From the NCBI RefSeq assembly GCF_900106745.1, contig NZ_FNNV01000012.1, forward strand, positions 162,775 through 226,774: DNA of 64,000 bases, given 5' to 3'. This document shows positions 34,011 to 43,785 of the stretch, one piece after another. Positions within the stretch are counted from its first letter, which is position 1, and every line of letters begins with the position of its first letter. This DNA comes from Paenibacillus sp. CF384 (GTDB lineage Bacteria; Bacillota; Bacilli; Paenibacillales; Paenibacillaceae). The translations under genes and the position numbers were made by a program. Under the pieces are notes generated by a model, which was not told the DNA's origin, did no database searches, and saw only the letters and a list, made by a program, of their open reading frames with translations.

Positions 34011-34631
34011 TCATTTCCTTAGCACCGCGCGAACCGGACTTCCATCCGCCTCGGTTAGCGGCAGCGGGAGTGCAATCAGCTCATAATCCCCCGGTTCAAC
34101 ATGGTCTAGGACAAGCCCTTCCAGAATGTGAATGCCATGCCCGGCGAGCTCATGATGAGCGGGTAGTTCTTTGCTGTCCAGCGGATCGACTGAGGGCAAA
34201 TCCAGACCGATCAGCCGCACGCCATAGCCTGCAAGATACGCGGCCAGCTCTGGTTCGATTGGCGGTATCCACCCAGGAAACACATGCCTATCCTGCCACG
34301 CATCCGTACGAATCAGCAGCCTGGCAACCCCACCGAGTTCAACGCCGGCCAGATCACGCACGCCAATCGATGCAGGGTTCGGCAGATGAATGACTCTCGC
34401 CTGCCCAATATATAGATCAAGGTCTAGTTCGCTGACCCTCTTGCCCTCATTGTCAAAATGAAACGGCGCATCAATATGCGTCCCCGTATGAATGCTCATC
34501 ACGATCTGACCCACATTCACGGACCCGCTCTCTTCTTTGCTCCAACTCACCTTATAGGAGAAGGGAGTGTCCCCCGGCCAAGTGGCGACCTTCTCATCCA
34601 GCGGCTGCGAAATATCGATCCAGTTGCTCAT
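34011..34631 (-). CDS. kynB: Kynurenine formamidase
   Basis: The 206-residue metal-dependent cyclase-family enzyme hydrolyses N-formyl-L-kynurenine to kynurenine and formate. The signature HTGTHIDAPFHF (His48, His52, Asp54) supplies the metal ligands, and the N-terminal ISQPLDEKVATWPGD motif is typical. Start 34631 (MSNWIDIS) fits the family N-terminus; an in-frame ATG at 34706 overlaps kynA. It is the last gene of kynU-kynA-kynB and completes the pathway. Confidence 0.93.
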   Translation of the reverse strand: MSNWIDISQPLDEKVATWPGDTPFSYKVSWSKEESGSVNVGQIVMSIHTGTHIDAPFHFDNEGKRVSELDLDLYIGQARVIHLPNPASIGVRDLAGVELGGVARLLIRTDAWQDRHVFPGWIPPIEPELAAYLAGYGVRLIGLDLPSVDPLDSKELPAHHELAGHGIHILEGLVLDHVEPGDYELIALPLPLTEADGSPVRAVLRK

Positions 34632-34681
34632 ATCGCCTATATTCCCCTTCCTGCGTATCCCATCCCTGCCGCGCTCGGTGA

Positions 34682-35533
34682 TTACAGCTTGGTGCGCATG
34701 CTCCACAGTTCAGGAAAGAACTGCTGATCCAGCGCTCTCTTCAAGTAGTTAACCCCCGACGAACCGCCGGTTCCCATCTTATTGCCGATAATCCGTTCCA
34801 CAGTCGTCATATGGTTAAAGCGCCAGAACTGCTGCTGGCTGCCGATATCCACTAGCTTCTCTGCCAGCTCATAGAGATCCCAATATTGATCGACATCGCG
34901 GTAAACGGTGAGCCATGCTTCTTCCACACTGGCATTCGGCTGGTAGTTTTGCGACCAATCCCGGTCCAGTGCCTCTTGATCAATAGGTAAGCCGCGCGCT
35001 GCGAGCGCTCCAATAGCTGCATCGTAGAGGCCTGGCTCATGCAGTGCCTGCTGCATCTGCGCATACAGCTCGGTTTGATGCTTAAACACGGACAAGGTAT
35101 GCACATTCTTGTTGCCCATCGCGAACTCGATCAACCGATTCTGATGCGACTGAAAACCTGAGGATGAGCCAAGCGCATCACGGAAGCCCATATATTCAGC
35201 CGGTGTCAGCGTCGAGAGTACGCTCCAGGACTGGATCAATTGCTGCTGAATCCGGGACACGCGCGCCAGCATTTTGAAGGACGGCTCCAGATCATTATTG
35301 CGAATGGACACCGTAGCCGCCTGAACCTCATGCAGGATAAGCTTCATCCACAGCTCGCTTGCCTGATGAATGATAATAAACAGCATTTCATCGTGATGGT
35401 CGGAGCATCTATGCTGACTTTCCAATATTTTATCCAGATGAAGATAGTCCCCGTAGGACATCGATTTGGAGAAATCGGTTTGAATATCCTTCTCAAGCTT
35501 CCCGCTGCCGTGCTGATCTTCATGGTTGTTCAT
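34682..35533 (-). CDS. kynA: Tryptophan 2,3-dioxygenase
   Basis: The 283-residue heme enzyme opens the indole ring of L-tryptophan to give N-formylkynurenine. Diagnostic segments are [31 protein letters not shown], and near the C-terminus [26 protein letters not shown] with the heme-ligand His and substrate-binding Thr. The length matches bacterial TDO. The start follows GAGAGGGG. It sits 25 bases after kynU and 50 bases before kynB. Confidence 0.97.
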   Translation of the reverse strand: MNNHEDQHGSGKLEKDIQTDFSKSMSYGDYLHLDKILESQHRCSDHHDEMLFIIIHQASELWMKLILHEVQAATVSIRNNDLEPSFKMLARVSRIQQQLIQSWSVLSTLTPAEYMGFRDALGSSSGFQSHQNRLIEFAMGNKNVHTLSVFKHQTELYAQMQQALHEPGLYDAAIGALAARGLPIDQEALDRDWSQNYQPNASVEEAWLTVYRDVDQYWDLYELAEKLVDIGSQQQFWRFNHMTTVERIIGNKMGTGGSSGVNYLKRALDQQFFPELWSMRTKL

Positions 35534-35558
35534 GGTGTATGGCCCCTCTCAATGTTCG

Positions 35559-36845
35559 TTAGGCAACGACTTCGCGTTCATTCCTAAACTGTTCATATTC
35601 CTTGTCGACCATGATTCGCTTCAGCTTCTGAACGACTTCCCATACCTCGGTATAGGAGTTGTAAAGAGCGACCGGCGCCAGCCGAATAATATTAGGTGCC
35701 CGGAAGTCCGGAATGATACCGTTATGTTTCAAGGACTTGCATACCCTTGCCGCTTCCGGATGCTCCAAGCTGACGTGACCGCCACGCCTTGCATCGTCAC
35801 GCGGGCTGCCGATCTCAAATCCAAATGCGCCTAGCTCATGTTCAATTAAGTCAATTAAATATTGATTAATATGAAGCGACTTCTGCCGAATATTCGCAAT
35901 GCCCGCTTCCGCGAATATCTCCAGCGCACCAAGTAACGGCGCTAAGCTTAGCACATGAGGCGTTCCGATCTGATACGCCCCCGCTGTTTCCGCAGGTGTC
36001 AGCGTATGCTCCATATCGAATTGTTTATCTTTGCGCGAGCCGAACCAGCCGGCTAAGCCGGGGTTCTTGCCAAAATGCTTCCGGTTGACATAGAGCCCGC
36101 CGACGCTGCCCGGCCCGCCGCCAAGATGCTTATAATTGCACCAATAAGCAAAATCAACCTCCCACTCGCTGAACGAATGTGGAATCGCTCCGACAGAATG
36201 ACAACCATCGAAGCCAATAAGAATGCCGCGCTTATGGGCCTCCTCCGTCAAACGCTTCATATCCAGGATCTGCCCGCTGCGGTAGAGCACCGTCGGCAGG
36301 ACGATCAACGCAATATCACCCGTCATCGCCGCGATAATATCGTCCTCTTCCAAGAAGCGGCCGTCACGGCTCTTCACTCGCACAAGATGCGTATCGGGAT
36401 CATAACCACGAATACGAAGCTGGCTCTGAAGCGCGTAAATATCAGAGGGGAATGTCAATTCATCCGCCAAAATCTTACTGCGCTCTCCTTGCGGCTCATA
36501 GAACGTAGCGACCAGCTGATGCAGATTTACCGTCGTAGAACCGGTAACGATCACTTCCTCCGGGGAAGCGCCGACGAGTCCCGCGCTCATCTCACCGAGC
36601 TTCTCCGATAAAGTGAACCAAGGGTGATTGCCTTGCATCCAGCCGTCAATCCCGTGCTCCCTCCAGTCCGCGAGCGATTCCAGCAGCGTACGCTCTGCTC
36701 TCTTCGACAGGAGCCCTAAGGAGTTTCCATCCATATAAATCGAATCAGGCTTCACGTAGAACTCTTCGCGAAACCTCGCAAGGTTATCATCAGCATCTAA
36801 TTGTTTAGCGTAATCTAGCGTGGGTTGAAACGAATTGGTTTCCAT
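35559..36845 (-). CDS. kynU: Kynureninase
   Basis: The 428-residue PLP enzyme cleaves kynurenine to anthranilate and alanine. The PLP Lys is in [16 protein letters not shown], with [23 protein letters not shown] before it and the N-terminal [15 protein letters not shown] typical of the family. The start follows GAGGGAGC. It is the first gene of the kyn operon and divergent from a TetR regulator, with the promoter between them. The product anthranilate could feed tryptophan, quinolone or phenazine-like metabolism; no such genes are adjacent. Confidence 0.97.
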   Translation of the reverse strand: METNSFQPTLDYAKQLDADDNLARFREEFYVKPDSIYMDGNSLGLLSKRAERTLLESLADWREHGIDGWMQGNHPWFTLSEKLGEMSAGLVGASPEEVIVTGSTTVNLHQLVATFYEPQGERSKILADELTFPSDIYALQSQLRIRGYDPDTHLVRVKSRDGRFLEEDDIIAAMTGDIALIVLPTVLYRSGQILDMKRLTEEAHKRGILIGFDGCHSVGAIPHSFSEWEVDFAYWCNYKHLGGGPGSVGGLYVNRKHFGKNPGLAGWFGSRKDKQFDMEHTLTPAETAGAYQIGTPHVLSLAPLLGALEIFAEAGIANIRQKSLHINQYLIDLIEHELGAFGFEIGSPRDDARRGGHVSLEHPEAARVCKSLKHNGIIPDFRAPNIIRLAPVALYNSYTEVWEVVQKLKRIMVDKEYEQFRNEREVVA

Positions 36846-36887
36846 AGCTGCTCCCTCATTTTCACAGAATAATCGCTTGCTGAGGTG

Positions 36888-36917
36888 ATCATATCAACCA
36901 ATATGACATCGTGTCAA
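36888..36917 (-). promoter_or_regulatory. Promoter of the kynU-kynA-kynB operon
   Basis: TTGACA (36917-36912), an 18-base spacer and TATGAT (36893-36888) on the minus strand. It lies 43 bases before the kynU start. Confidence 0.75.
36904..36916. promoter_or_regulatory. Palindromic operator overlapping the kyn -35 box
   Basis: TGACA-TCG-TGTCA is a perfect inverted repeat covering the -35 hexamer, flanked by ATAT on both sides. It is a natural site for the divergent TetR protein to repress the kyn operon. Confidence 0.6.
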
Positions 36918-37025
36918 TATGTTCAAACTGGGCAAACGGCACGCTTCTCCGACGTATGGACGAACCTTTCATTTTCTATCCGTTTCTTATATTCTAGAAG
37001 GGTATGGACGGAGGGGGAACACGAG

Positions 37026-37640
37026 ATGGCCACAGAGAAAACGATAGATAAACGACACTTGCGCTCCGCGCTGACTCGCCAGAAGCTATTGGTTGCGGCC
37101 AAGCAGGTGTTTCTGGAGGAAGGGTTCCATAAAGCGACCATCTCTCAGATGATTCATGCCGCCTCAATCGGATATGGAACAGCTTATGTTCATTTCCAAG
37201 GAAAAGAAGATTTGTTAAGCGTATTAATGGAAAATGTCATGGAGCAGTTTTATGAAATTGCCGCTATTTCCTTCGTTCCGGCTACGCGAGAGGAAGCGGT
37301 TCACACCATACGCAAACAAACCTTAGCTTTTCTCTTAATGGCCGAGGCAGAGCGTCATATGATGCAGGTTTTCGAGCAGGCAATCGGCATCTCAGCTGTC
37401 ATCTCCGACAAGTGGAAGGGCATCCGCGAGAAGTTTATTCAGCGGATATCCAGCGACATTGCCTATTCGCAGTCGCATGGACTGGCACGAACCGACCTCA
37501 ACCACCTGCTGATCGCACGCGGCTGGTTCTATACGAATGAAATGTACCTGTGGGAAATCGTTCGAGGCGAGCACCAAAGCTCGGTCGAGGAAATCGCCGC
37601 CAACATTACCGATCTTTATACGGCGGGACTGTATCTCTGA
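37026..37640 (+). CDS. TetR-family transcriptional regulator, likely controls the kynurenine operon
   Basis: The 204-residue regulator has an N-terminal helix-turn-helix (RQKLLVAAKQVFLEEGFHKATISQMIHAASIGYGTAYVHFQGKE) and a ligand-binding helical C-terminus. The start at 37026 is about nine bases after GGAGGGGG; the frame continues upstream to 36885 but through the promoter/operator region. Divergence from kynU and the palindrome over its -35 box suggest it represses kyn genes and responds to tryptophan or a kynurenine intermediate. Confidence 0.9.
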   Translation: MATEKTIDKRHLRSALTRQKLLVAAKQVFLEEGFHKATISQMIHAASIGYGTAYVHFQGKEDLLSVLMENVMEQFYEIAAISFVPATREEAVHTIRKQTLAFLLMAEAERHMMQVFEQAIGISAVISDKWKGIREKFIQRISSDIAYSQSHGLARTDLNHLLIARGWFYTNEMYLWEIVRGEHQSSVEEIAANITDLYTAGLYL

Positions 37641-37690
37641 TATCGAGACCGCATATACCCCCATTGCTCCAGGGCATACGTTGTCTCAAA

Positions 37691-37880
37691 GAAAATGTTG
37701 CCTAATATGCAACAAAAGTAGTGTTTAGTGGTCATGTAGATTGGAATGTTGCGCAATATGCAACATTTGGCCTCGATTCTGCCCTGGAATGCCCATCCTC
37801 AGTGGAAATGTTGTACTTCGTGCAATAAAAGTGGTTTTTGGAGGCTGGGGACGGAGTAATGCTGCAGTTAATGCAACATT
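37691..37880. repeat. Intergenic repeats of an ATGTTGC...GCAACA element
   Basis: Short imperfect palindromes recur at about 37696 (TGTTGCCTAATATGCAACA), 37747 (TGTTGCGCAATATGCAACA), 37808 (TGTTGTACTTCGTGCAAT) and 37864 (GCAGTTAATGCAACATT). They are 50-60 bases apart with partly similar flanks (AAAGTAGTG, AAAGTGGTT). No gene is seen in 37641-38012; this and the following terminator account for it. Confidence 0.6.
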
Positions 37881-37918
37881 CTGGCACGACATCCCTCTGC
37901 GAAGCTCCTCTTCAAATA

Positions 37919-37953
37919 AAACCGGCCTCTGCAGCGAATGCAGAGGCCGGTTT
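37919..37953. terminator. Strong terminator between TetR and chemoreceptor genes
   Basis: A 15-bp perfect stem (AAACCGGCCTCTGCA and its complement) with a GCGAA loop; T-rich sequence follows on the plus side and TTTATTTG on the minus side. Confidence 0.8.
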
Positions 37954-38012
37954 CTGTTTATGTTCGATATCATCATCTGTTGCATCCGACAACCGGATGT
38001 GGCAATCACTTC

Positions 38013-39770
38013 TTATAGTTTAAACTTCTCAATCGCTTCTTCCAGACCAGAGCTTCGCAGCTTCAGCTGCTCCGTTGTAACGGCAATTCGCTTGGTCGCT
38101 GCCAGTTGATCGGCCGACATTCTCTGAATCAACGCGGTGTTGTCCGCAGCTGTACTTGAGATTTGCGAAATTTGCTCTACCGATGCCGCAACCTCTTCTG
38201 AACCTGCCAGCACTTCCTCCGCCGCCGCGGAGATCTCCTGGATCTGACTGTTCACCAGATGGAATCGATCCACCGTCTGATCAAACATCATCTCCACATA
38301 ACCGGACAGCTCCGTGCTCCGGTTCATCTCTGCGCTGCCTTCCATCATTTGCTTGCCGATATGAGCCGACTCCTGCGCAATCTGCCCAAGAAGCGAAGTG
38401 ATGTGAGCAGCAGACACAGAAGAAGCTTCAGCCAGCTTACGCACCTCACCGGCTACAATGGCAAAACCCGAGCCATGCTCTCCCGCTCTTGCCGCCTCAA
38501 TGGAAGCATTCAGTGCCAATAGCTTGGTTTGATCCGCAACACTCGAGATGGAAGCCAGTACCGGCTCCATCTCATGCATGAATGCATTTAGAGCTAAGAC
38601 GGATTCATTCGTCTGCCTTGCTACATCGGAGATGGAAACCACTTGCGACCTTAGCTGGTGAATGGAATTACGGCCCTGCTCCGCGGAATCAAGCGCTTCT
38701 ATAGAGGCACTCGATACTTGAGATGAAGCCTCGGATACGCGCTGAATTGCGTATGTAATTTCCTCCATGGATTTGGCGCTTTCTTCCGCTCCGATACGCT
38801 GATGCTGCGCGCCATCCGCCAATTGCGAGATGGATAGCTCGAGCTTCTCGTTCAAGTCGACCAACTGTCCCGCCTCCGAGCCGAACTGATCGGTGGAATG
38901 AATGAGATCCTGCGTCGTTACCTGCATATCCCGAACTACATTGCCTAAGGTCACGCCAAGTCTGTCGCTCATTTTGTTCATCGCCGTGAAAGCTTGTCCG
39001 ATCTCATCGGGCGAGCTTACTCGCATGGCGCCAAGATGTCCTTTGGCAGCAGAGAAGTCTCCTCCGGCCATCGCTTCTGCCCCTTTTACGACAATCCTTA
39101 AAGGCCTTAATGCACGGGAGAGGAACACGGTAATGAAGATAAAAACAAGCAAAATCACAATACCCATGACGACAAATAACGGCGTACTGGATGTCAAAAC
39201 TTCCTTATAGATGGTCGTCGATACCGAAATATCCGTATCAATGCCAATTGCGCCAATGATTGTACCTGATTCATTGCGAAGCGGCGCATAAGCTGAAATA
39301 TAAGTCCCATATTCGGGATTATGAATAATGCCGGATTTGGCTGATTTCCCTGCTAATACTAACGCTATGGCATCCTTCGGCATATCAGTCACTTCACCGA
39401 TCGGTGAAGCATCCTCATCCGCTTTAGGCTGACCATCGATTAGAATAATCGGTTCCCCTTGCTCATTAATTTGAATCGTATATACGTACAAAGCGCCGAT
39501 TCGCTGTCGATAGTCATTCATGTCAGCGCGAATTTGCCAATAGAGATCATTCTCCTTAGCATCCTGCGCATACGTCTCGTATTGCTTCACATCGAATTGT
39601 CCCGCATAGGCCTCAGCTGTATGCATGCCAAAGCTGCCGATCGCTTCTTCGCTTGCTTTCCTCGTGTTCTGCACTTGCAAGTAAATCAAAGTGGTAGACA
39701 GGATGACGAGAGTAGCCAAAATAAGAACAGATAACTTCACTGCCAGCCGGCTTCTAATGCTTAAGAACAT
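38013..39770 (-). CDS. Methyl-accepting chemotaxis protein
   Basis: The 585-residue transmembrane chemoreceptor has TM1 at about 10-30, an extracellular Cache-like sensor (about 35-195, with [14 protein letters not shown] and [12 protein letters not shown]), TM2 at about 200-222 and a HAMP domain. The signalling helix contains the conserved hairpin tip around [39 protein letters not shown]. Start follows GGAGGAG. It signals to CheA/CheW; the ligand is unknown. It implies a motile organism. Confidence 0.95.
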   Translation of the reverse strand: MFLSIRSRLAVKLSVLILATLVILSTTLIYLQVQNTRKASEEAIGSFGMHTAEAYAGQFDVKQYETYAQDAKENDLYWQIRADMNDYRQRIGALYVYTIQINEQGEPIILIDGQPKADEDASPIGEVTDMPKDAIALVLAGKSAKSGIIHNPEYGTYISAYAPLRNESGTIIGAIGIDTDISVSTTIYKEVLTSSTPLFVVMGIVILLVFIFITVFLSRALRPLRIVVKGAEAMAGGDFSAAKGHLGAMRVSSPDEIGQAFTAMNKMSDRLGVTLGNVVRDMQVTTQDLIHSTDQFGSEAGQLVDLNEKLELSISQLADGAQHQRIGAEESAKSMEEITYAIQRVSEASSQVSSASIEALDSAEQGRNSIHQLRSQVVSISDVARQTNESVLALNAFMHEMEPVLASISSVADQTKLLALNASIEAARAGEHGSGFAIVAGEVRKLAEASSVSAAHITSLLGQIAQESAHIGKQMMEGSAEMNRSTELSGYVEMMFDQTVDRFHLVNSQIQEISAAAEEVLAGSEEVAASVEQISQISSTAADNTALIQRMSADQLAATKRIAVTTEQLKLRSSGLEEAIEKFKL

Positions 39771-39870
39771 GATACGTATACTCCTCCTGCAGACCTATGT
39801 AATTGTTTACCTATTAGTCTACCACAATTTCCCGGCCAAAACTCCCCAAAAAATCCCATAAAACGACAAA

Positions 39871-39892
39871 AAACGACCCTAAAGGGTCGTTT
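39871..39892 (-). terminator. Terminator after the SDR gene
   Basis: A perfect 9-bp stem AAACGACCC/GGGTCGTTT with a TAAA loop; on the minus strand it runs into TTTTTT. Confidence 0.8.
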
Positions 39893-39917
39893 CGTCCTCA
39901 CAATTAGGCTTCCCGCC

Positions 39918-40763
39918 TTAATCTTCGATCCCGAGCTGCAGCTTGCGTATTCCGCGCACGCCGTCCAGTCCGGTAGGATCATTCTGCGTCTTGTGGTGAG
40001 CAAACTTCTCCGCCCGCTCGGAGGTGCGGATGCGCAGCGGCTTCTCTTCCATCGCTACCAGTTCCCACATCACTTCTGCAACCGCGTCTGCGGACTGAGG
40101 CTCGGCGTTGCGGCTTAAGAACATCTTCGTATATTGATCGATGATTGGCTTATACTCATCCTCCAGAATGCCGCCTGTGCTTGCAACATGCCCCAGAACA
40201 GATTGGGTGAAATTCGTTGCGATCGCACCTGGCTCAAGCAGCGTCACATCTATATTGAAGAAAGGCTTATAATAGGTGGCCAAGCTCTCCAGCAAGCCCT
40301 CTACCGCAAACTTGCTCGCGCAGTAGATTTCATTCATCGGCTGACCCACCAAGCCGCCGACACTGGACGTTGCAATAATATGGCCATGACCGGCCTTCTG
40401 CATCATAGGCAGTGCAGCTTGAATCGTATGCATAACGCCATACACGTTCGTGCCGAAGATATGCTCGATTTCCTGCATGGGCGCTTGCCCCAGCGCGCGG
40501 AGATAGCCGATGCCCGCATTGCAGAACAACACATCGAGCTGCTTCTGCTCCCGTTTGATCTCATCGATTACAGCACGAATCGCATCCGGATCCGTAACCT
40601 CCATTTCGCGAAAATGGAGATTGTCATACCGTGCATACTGCTCTTGATCCCGCTCCAACTGCCTCGTACCGGCATATACCTGCCAGCCGTTTTGCGCAAA
40701 CTTAAGCGCAGTTGCGAGTCCAATGCCTGCAGAACCGCCAGTTATAAGTATGGTTTTGCTCAT
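39918..40763 (-). CDS. Short-chain dehydrogenase/reductase (SDR) family oxidoreductase
   Basis: The 281-residue classical SDR contains cofactor loop TGGSAGIG, the CNAGIG segment, catalytic Ser in IIATSSVGGLVG and Tyr-x-x-x-Lys in YCASKFAVEG. The C-terminal extension (PLRIRTSERAEKFAHHKTQNDPTGLDG) is like that of SDRs annotated as short-chain keto-reductases. The substrate is unknown. AGGGGTG lies about 13 bases before the ATG. Confidence 0.93.
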   Translation of the reverse strand: MSKTILITGGSAGIGLATALKFAQNGWQVYAGTRQLERDQEQYARYDNLHFREMEVTDPDAIRAVIDEIKREQKQLDVLFCNAGIGYLRALGQAPMQEIEHIFGTNVYGVMHTIQAALPMMQKAGHGHIIATSSVGGLVGQPMNEIYCASKFAVEGLLESLATYYKPFFNIDVTLLEPGAIATNFTQSVLGHVASTGGILEDEYKPIIDQYTKMFLSRNAEPQSADAVAEVMWELVAMEEKPLRIRTSERAEKFAHHKTQNDPTGLDGVRGIRKLQLGIED

Positions 40764-40812
40764 CGCTTTGGTTTCACCCCTATGTTATTCGATTGCTGTT
40801 TAGGAAATAGAT

Positions 40813-40838
40813 AGAGGGAGCCACCTCGGCCCCCTCAT
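40813..40838 (-). terminator. Weak terminator-like hairpin after the GtaA-like gene
   Basis: GAGGGGG and CTCCCTC arms flank CCGAGGTGG on the minus strand, without a clean T-run. It is the only candidate between the two genes. Confidence 0.35.
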
Positions 40839-40872
40839 CCAATATTCCCTTATCGTTATCTATTCAGCCGTA

Positions 40873-42876
40873 CTATGCTTTCATGATTCCTTTGTCTTTC
40901 AGCACCTTCATCGAGATGCCTCCTACTACGCTGCGATGCTGGAAGTTAAGCGGTCTTGCCGTCAACGTATCGGTCCAGTCAGAGAACATGACGCGGTCCG
41001 GCGTATCGTTCAGCATCTGCCAGATCGGTTCGATTAACGCAGTGAATGTTTCTTGTTCGTCAGCCAATGCTGCTGACCATACCAGCCAATCCGACTTCGT
41101 ATAGGTAGCTCGGCTATCCAGCGGTGTACCGTACTTGTTGCTCTGTTTCGAGTACCAAGCCACTTCCTTCCGGATCATGGCTTTATCGAACAGCTCCGTG
41201 CCGAACAATTGATCCCAGATCAAATTATATTTCAAGCTCCAGCTGCCCTCTTGCCCGAACGCCAGCTTCGTGTGATCGCCATCATCAGCAAGCGCTCCCC
41301 ACTGATCCGCCATTTCCTTCGCCGCATTGCGGTAGCGAGCGGCCTCATCAGCCTCGCCCTGCAGCTTCTTCAGAATCGAGAAGCTCGCAACGCCCATGAT
41401 CGCTTTGACAGACAGGTTCGCATTGCGGGCCAGATGGCCGGCAAAATCATCCGTACACAGCTGATTCTCCGGATCCAATCCATGCTCAAGCAAGTACTCC
41501 GCCCACTCTGTGAAAACATCCATTTGGTCGAAAATATACGCGCGATTCCCGCCTGCCAAACAAACCGCTGCAGCCATAACCAGCATGTTGCCGCATTCCT
41601 CAACAGGCATTTGACCATCTCTGGAATTCTCGCTGTACACCTGACCATTGCCGATTGGATACTGCCCGATATCATGCGGCGCAAATTCGAACGGCCACTT
41701 ATCGCTTCTGGTGTACTTCATAATCGGACGGATCATTCCCTCAACCAGCGCTGGATTGTAGAGCAGGAATAGTGGCATCGAAGGGTAGCTGACGTCTACG
41801 GTTGCCATACAGCCGTTGCTATAGCATTCTTTGGACAGGAACAGCAGCTCTCCATCTGTATCGGTGACCAGCTTGTGCGCCGCAATCGCCTGGCGATAAG
41901 AAAGCGCCAGAAGATCCGCGTATTTCTCTCCGCTCGATTGTACGCCATCCGTCAAAATCACCTGATCAAATGCAGCGCAGCGCTCCATTAACTCGTCGTA
42001 TTCAGCGAAGGCAGCCGAAATCATATCGTCTGTGCTTAGGCCATTTCTCTTCCAGTAAGCCTGCAGCTGATCGCCGAAATAAGTCACGGCGTACACATCA
42101 TCATAAGCCAATACGGCCAGCTGAGATACCGGCGACGCGCCAACCTCACCTAGATCATAGACGAGTGCCATGACCGGATTCCCTTCTGCTACCACTTGAG
42201 GTGAAGCAGCTGGTTCGTTCGTTAGCTTCTCGTTACGTACGAAGAGTTTACGCAAATTAGCCGAATGCAAATAAGCATGCGTTTGCTCCGACTTCTGCGT
42301 GGTTAAATAGAAGTGACCCCAATCGATGCGATGATCATCGCCGGACCGATTCATATAGTCTTGTTTCTCATGACTTATTTTCATCACCAGCAGCTCATTG
42401 TTCTCGTTAAGCCCCGAGACGACGGCCTGCGAAGTCTGATCCACGCACCACTCGCCGGTTACGTCGAAATAGACACTTACGTCATGCCCTTGTCCATCCA
42501 GGGATTTCACCTCGAAGGCCACATAGGACGCCGGTCTCGACAGCACATCCAAATCCTCCAAAAGCAAAGGCGTCGTGAACCGAACAGTCAATTCGATGCC
42601 GGCAGCTTCAAACGTATAGATCGTGCTGAGCGGCGTGACCTTCAGGCTGGTTTGCGTAAGTGCCTGCGGCTCGCTATAATAACGCTCCGCTCTCGGTTCA
42701 ACTAGACCTGCAAAGCGATATGGCACTCCATCAATACGAATAAGCCCTGTCATGGCATGTCGTTGTCCTGTCCAATGGCGGGTGAAATCATCGGTTAAAC
42801 GGTCAGCAGTTGACCATACGCTGAAATAAGGATCTACCGTTACTAAAGGTACTGCAGCTGGACGAATCGGATTCAT
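40873..42876 (-). CDS. GtaA-like glutaminase family protein (DUF5127/DUF4965/DUF1793)
   Basis: The 667-residue protein starts MNPIRPAAVPLVTVDPYFSV, the conserved DUF4964-like N-terminus of fungal and bacterial GtaA-type proteins. Beta-rich DUF5127 (about 50-260) follows, then an alpha/alpha-barrel region with DVSYPSMPLFLLYNP, APHDIGQYPIGNGQ and MPVEECGNMLVM. In fungi the family is annotated as glutaminase A, but the fold resembles GH-type toroids and many bacterial members sit in glycan loci. Catalysis on glutamine is therefore uncertain. It has no signal peptide. Confidence 0.82.
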   Translation of the reverse strand: MNPIRPAAVPLVTVDPYFSVWSTADRLTDDFTRHWTGQRHAMTGLIRIDGVPYRFAGLVEPRAERYYSEPQALTQTSLKVTPLSTIYTFEAAGIELTVRFTTPLLLEDLDVLSRPASYVAFEVKSLDGQGHDVSVYFDVTGEWCVDQTSQAVVSGLNENNELLVMKISHEKQDYMNRSGDDHRIDWGHFYLTTQKSEQTHAYLHSANLRKLFVRNEKLTNEPAASPQVVAEGNPVMALVYDLGEVGASPVSQLAVLAYDDVYAVTYFGDQLQAYWKRNGLSTDDMISAAFAEYDELMERCAAFDQVILTDGVQSSGEKYADLLALSYRQAIAAHKLVTDTDGELLFLSKECYSNGCMATVDVSYPSMPLFLLYNPALVEGMIRPIMKYTRSDKWPFEFAPHDIGQYPIGNGQVYSENSRDGQMPVEECGNMLVMAAAVCLAGGNRAYIFDQMDVFTEWAEYLLEHGLDPENQLCTDDFAGHLARNANLSVKAIMGVASFSILKKLQGEADEAARYRNAAKEMADQWGALADDGDHTKLAFGQEGSWSLKYNLIWDQLFGTELFDKAMIRKEVAWYSKQSNKYGTPLDSRATYTKSDWLVWSAALADEQETFTALIEPIWQMLNDTPDRVMFSDWTDTLTARPLNFQHRSVVGGISMKVLKDKGIMKA

Positions 42877-42998
42877 AATTGGAACATCCTCTCATGGATA
42901 TGTATATGAAAACTATAATGTATATATAAAACATAATATATATACGTAATTTTGTATATAGGTAAATGAGAACTGGGCAAAAGAAAAATCGCAACAAA

Positions 42999-43025
42999 AA
43001 AGCCGACCATGCAGCGGTCGGCTTT
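42999..43025 (-). terminator. Terminator after the YdjO-like gene
   Basis: AAAGCCGACC/GGTCGGCTTT with an ATGCAGC loop; on the minus strand the stem runs into TTTTTTGTTG. Confidence 0.8.
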
Positions 43026-43030
43026 GTTCA

Positions 43031-43267
43031 TTACGGCTTCGGCGTTACGTTCTTTAACGCTGTCTTCAGTTCGGAGCTGGAGTTATGCAGAATGGGGAGA
43101 TCTTTCATACTGTTAGTCATTGGAGATTTACATTGCGCGCATGTCGGAACTTCCTCAAACGAGTAATTATTCCTCATCCAACCATTGCAGCCTTCCTTCG
43201 TGCATGACCAAATGGCTGTCATTTCATACGGTAAATCCTCAACGGGTCTCTTCCGTGAAAAATACAT
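43031..43267 (-). CDS. YdjO-like small zinc-ribbon protein
   Basis: The 78-residue protein contains IWSCTKEGCNGWMRNNYSFE and PTCAQCKSPM, a four-cysteine zinc ribbon matching the Bacillus YdjO (cold-inducible) family. ATG 43267 is eight bases after GGGGAGG; a TTG two codons upstream is within that spacing. It is flanked by terminators on both sides, so it is an independent unit. Function unknown, perhaps nucleic-acid binding under stress. Confidence 0.8.
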   Translation of the reverse strand: MYFSRKRPVEDLPYEMTAIWSCTKEGCNGWMRNNYSFEEVPTCAQCKSPMTNSMKDLPILHNSSSELKTALKNVTPKP

Positions 43268-43302
43268 GAGCAAATCCTCCCCTTCGTAACCTCATAAAAA
43301 AA

Positions 43303-43347
43303 GTCACATACCGAATCAGGCAACACCGCACCTTTTCGGTATGTGAC
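43303..43347 (-). terminator. Terminator after the small helix-turn-helix gene
   Basis: A 13-bp perfect stem (GTCACATACCGAA and its complement) with a 19-base loop; on the minus strand a run of seven T follows. Confidence 0.75.
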
Positions 43348-43449
43348 ATAAAGTCTCATATCTAATACGTGATCAAACTATACCACACTATCGCTTAATT
43401 AGCGAAAGAAACCTTGTCCCAGAGCCTATATAGTGCTACCAGTTCGATC

Positions 43450-43677
43450 TTACTTCTGCGCAAGAATTTCATCGATTTCGCTCTTGAGGAGCAAGTAGCG
43501 ATGGACGCTTCGCATGATCGGAACCTTGGTTAGTTTATGTTTCTCTACGTACACCTTCATATGATCCTTAGAGAGGCCCAGCAAACTGCCGGCTTCCGTC
43601 ACGGTTAACACAACTTCGTTGCTAGTTGCGTTGAACGTTTCCTTCACTTTCAAATTCCAGTCGTTAAACTCCTGCAT
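43450..43677 (-). CDS. Small helix-turn-helix DNA-binding protein (excisionase-like)
   Basis: The 75-residue protein has one MerR/excisionase-type helix-turn-helix (VVLTVTEAGSLLGLSKDHMKVYVEKHKL), then a wing-like VPIMRSVHRYLLLKSEIDEIL. The ATG at 43677 lies nine bases after GTGAGG. No integrase or recombinase is nearby, so it is more likely a chromosomal regulator than a phage excisionase. Confidence 0.75.
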   Translation of the reverse strand: MQEFNDWNLKVKETFNATSNEVVLTVTEAGSLLGLSKDHMKVYVEKHKLTKVPIMRSVHRYLLLKSEIDEILAQK

Positions 43678-43785
43678 AGTAAGTAACCTCACGTTTCTGT
43701 TTCATCCAATATTTCATTATACCATGAAATCGGAACCAATCCTAAAGCAAAAACAGGAAATGTAAGGCAATACTTAGCTAATTCA

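Noticed and set aside
42898..42965. The AT-rich stretch upstream of the GtaA-like gene as a replication or partition site.
   Set aside because: It only contains irregular TATATA steps without iterons or boxes; an ordinary AT-rich promoter region is a simpler reading.
43450..43677. Prophage excisionase as a sign of a mobile element.
   Set aside because: No integrase, att-like repeat or phage gene surrounds it, and the tRNA cluster is far away and intact.
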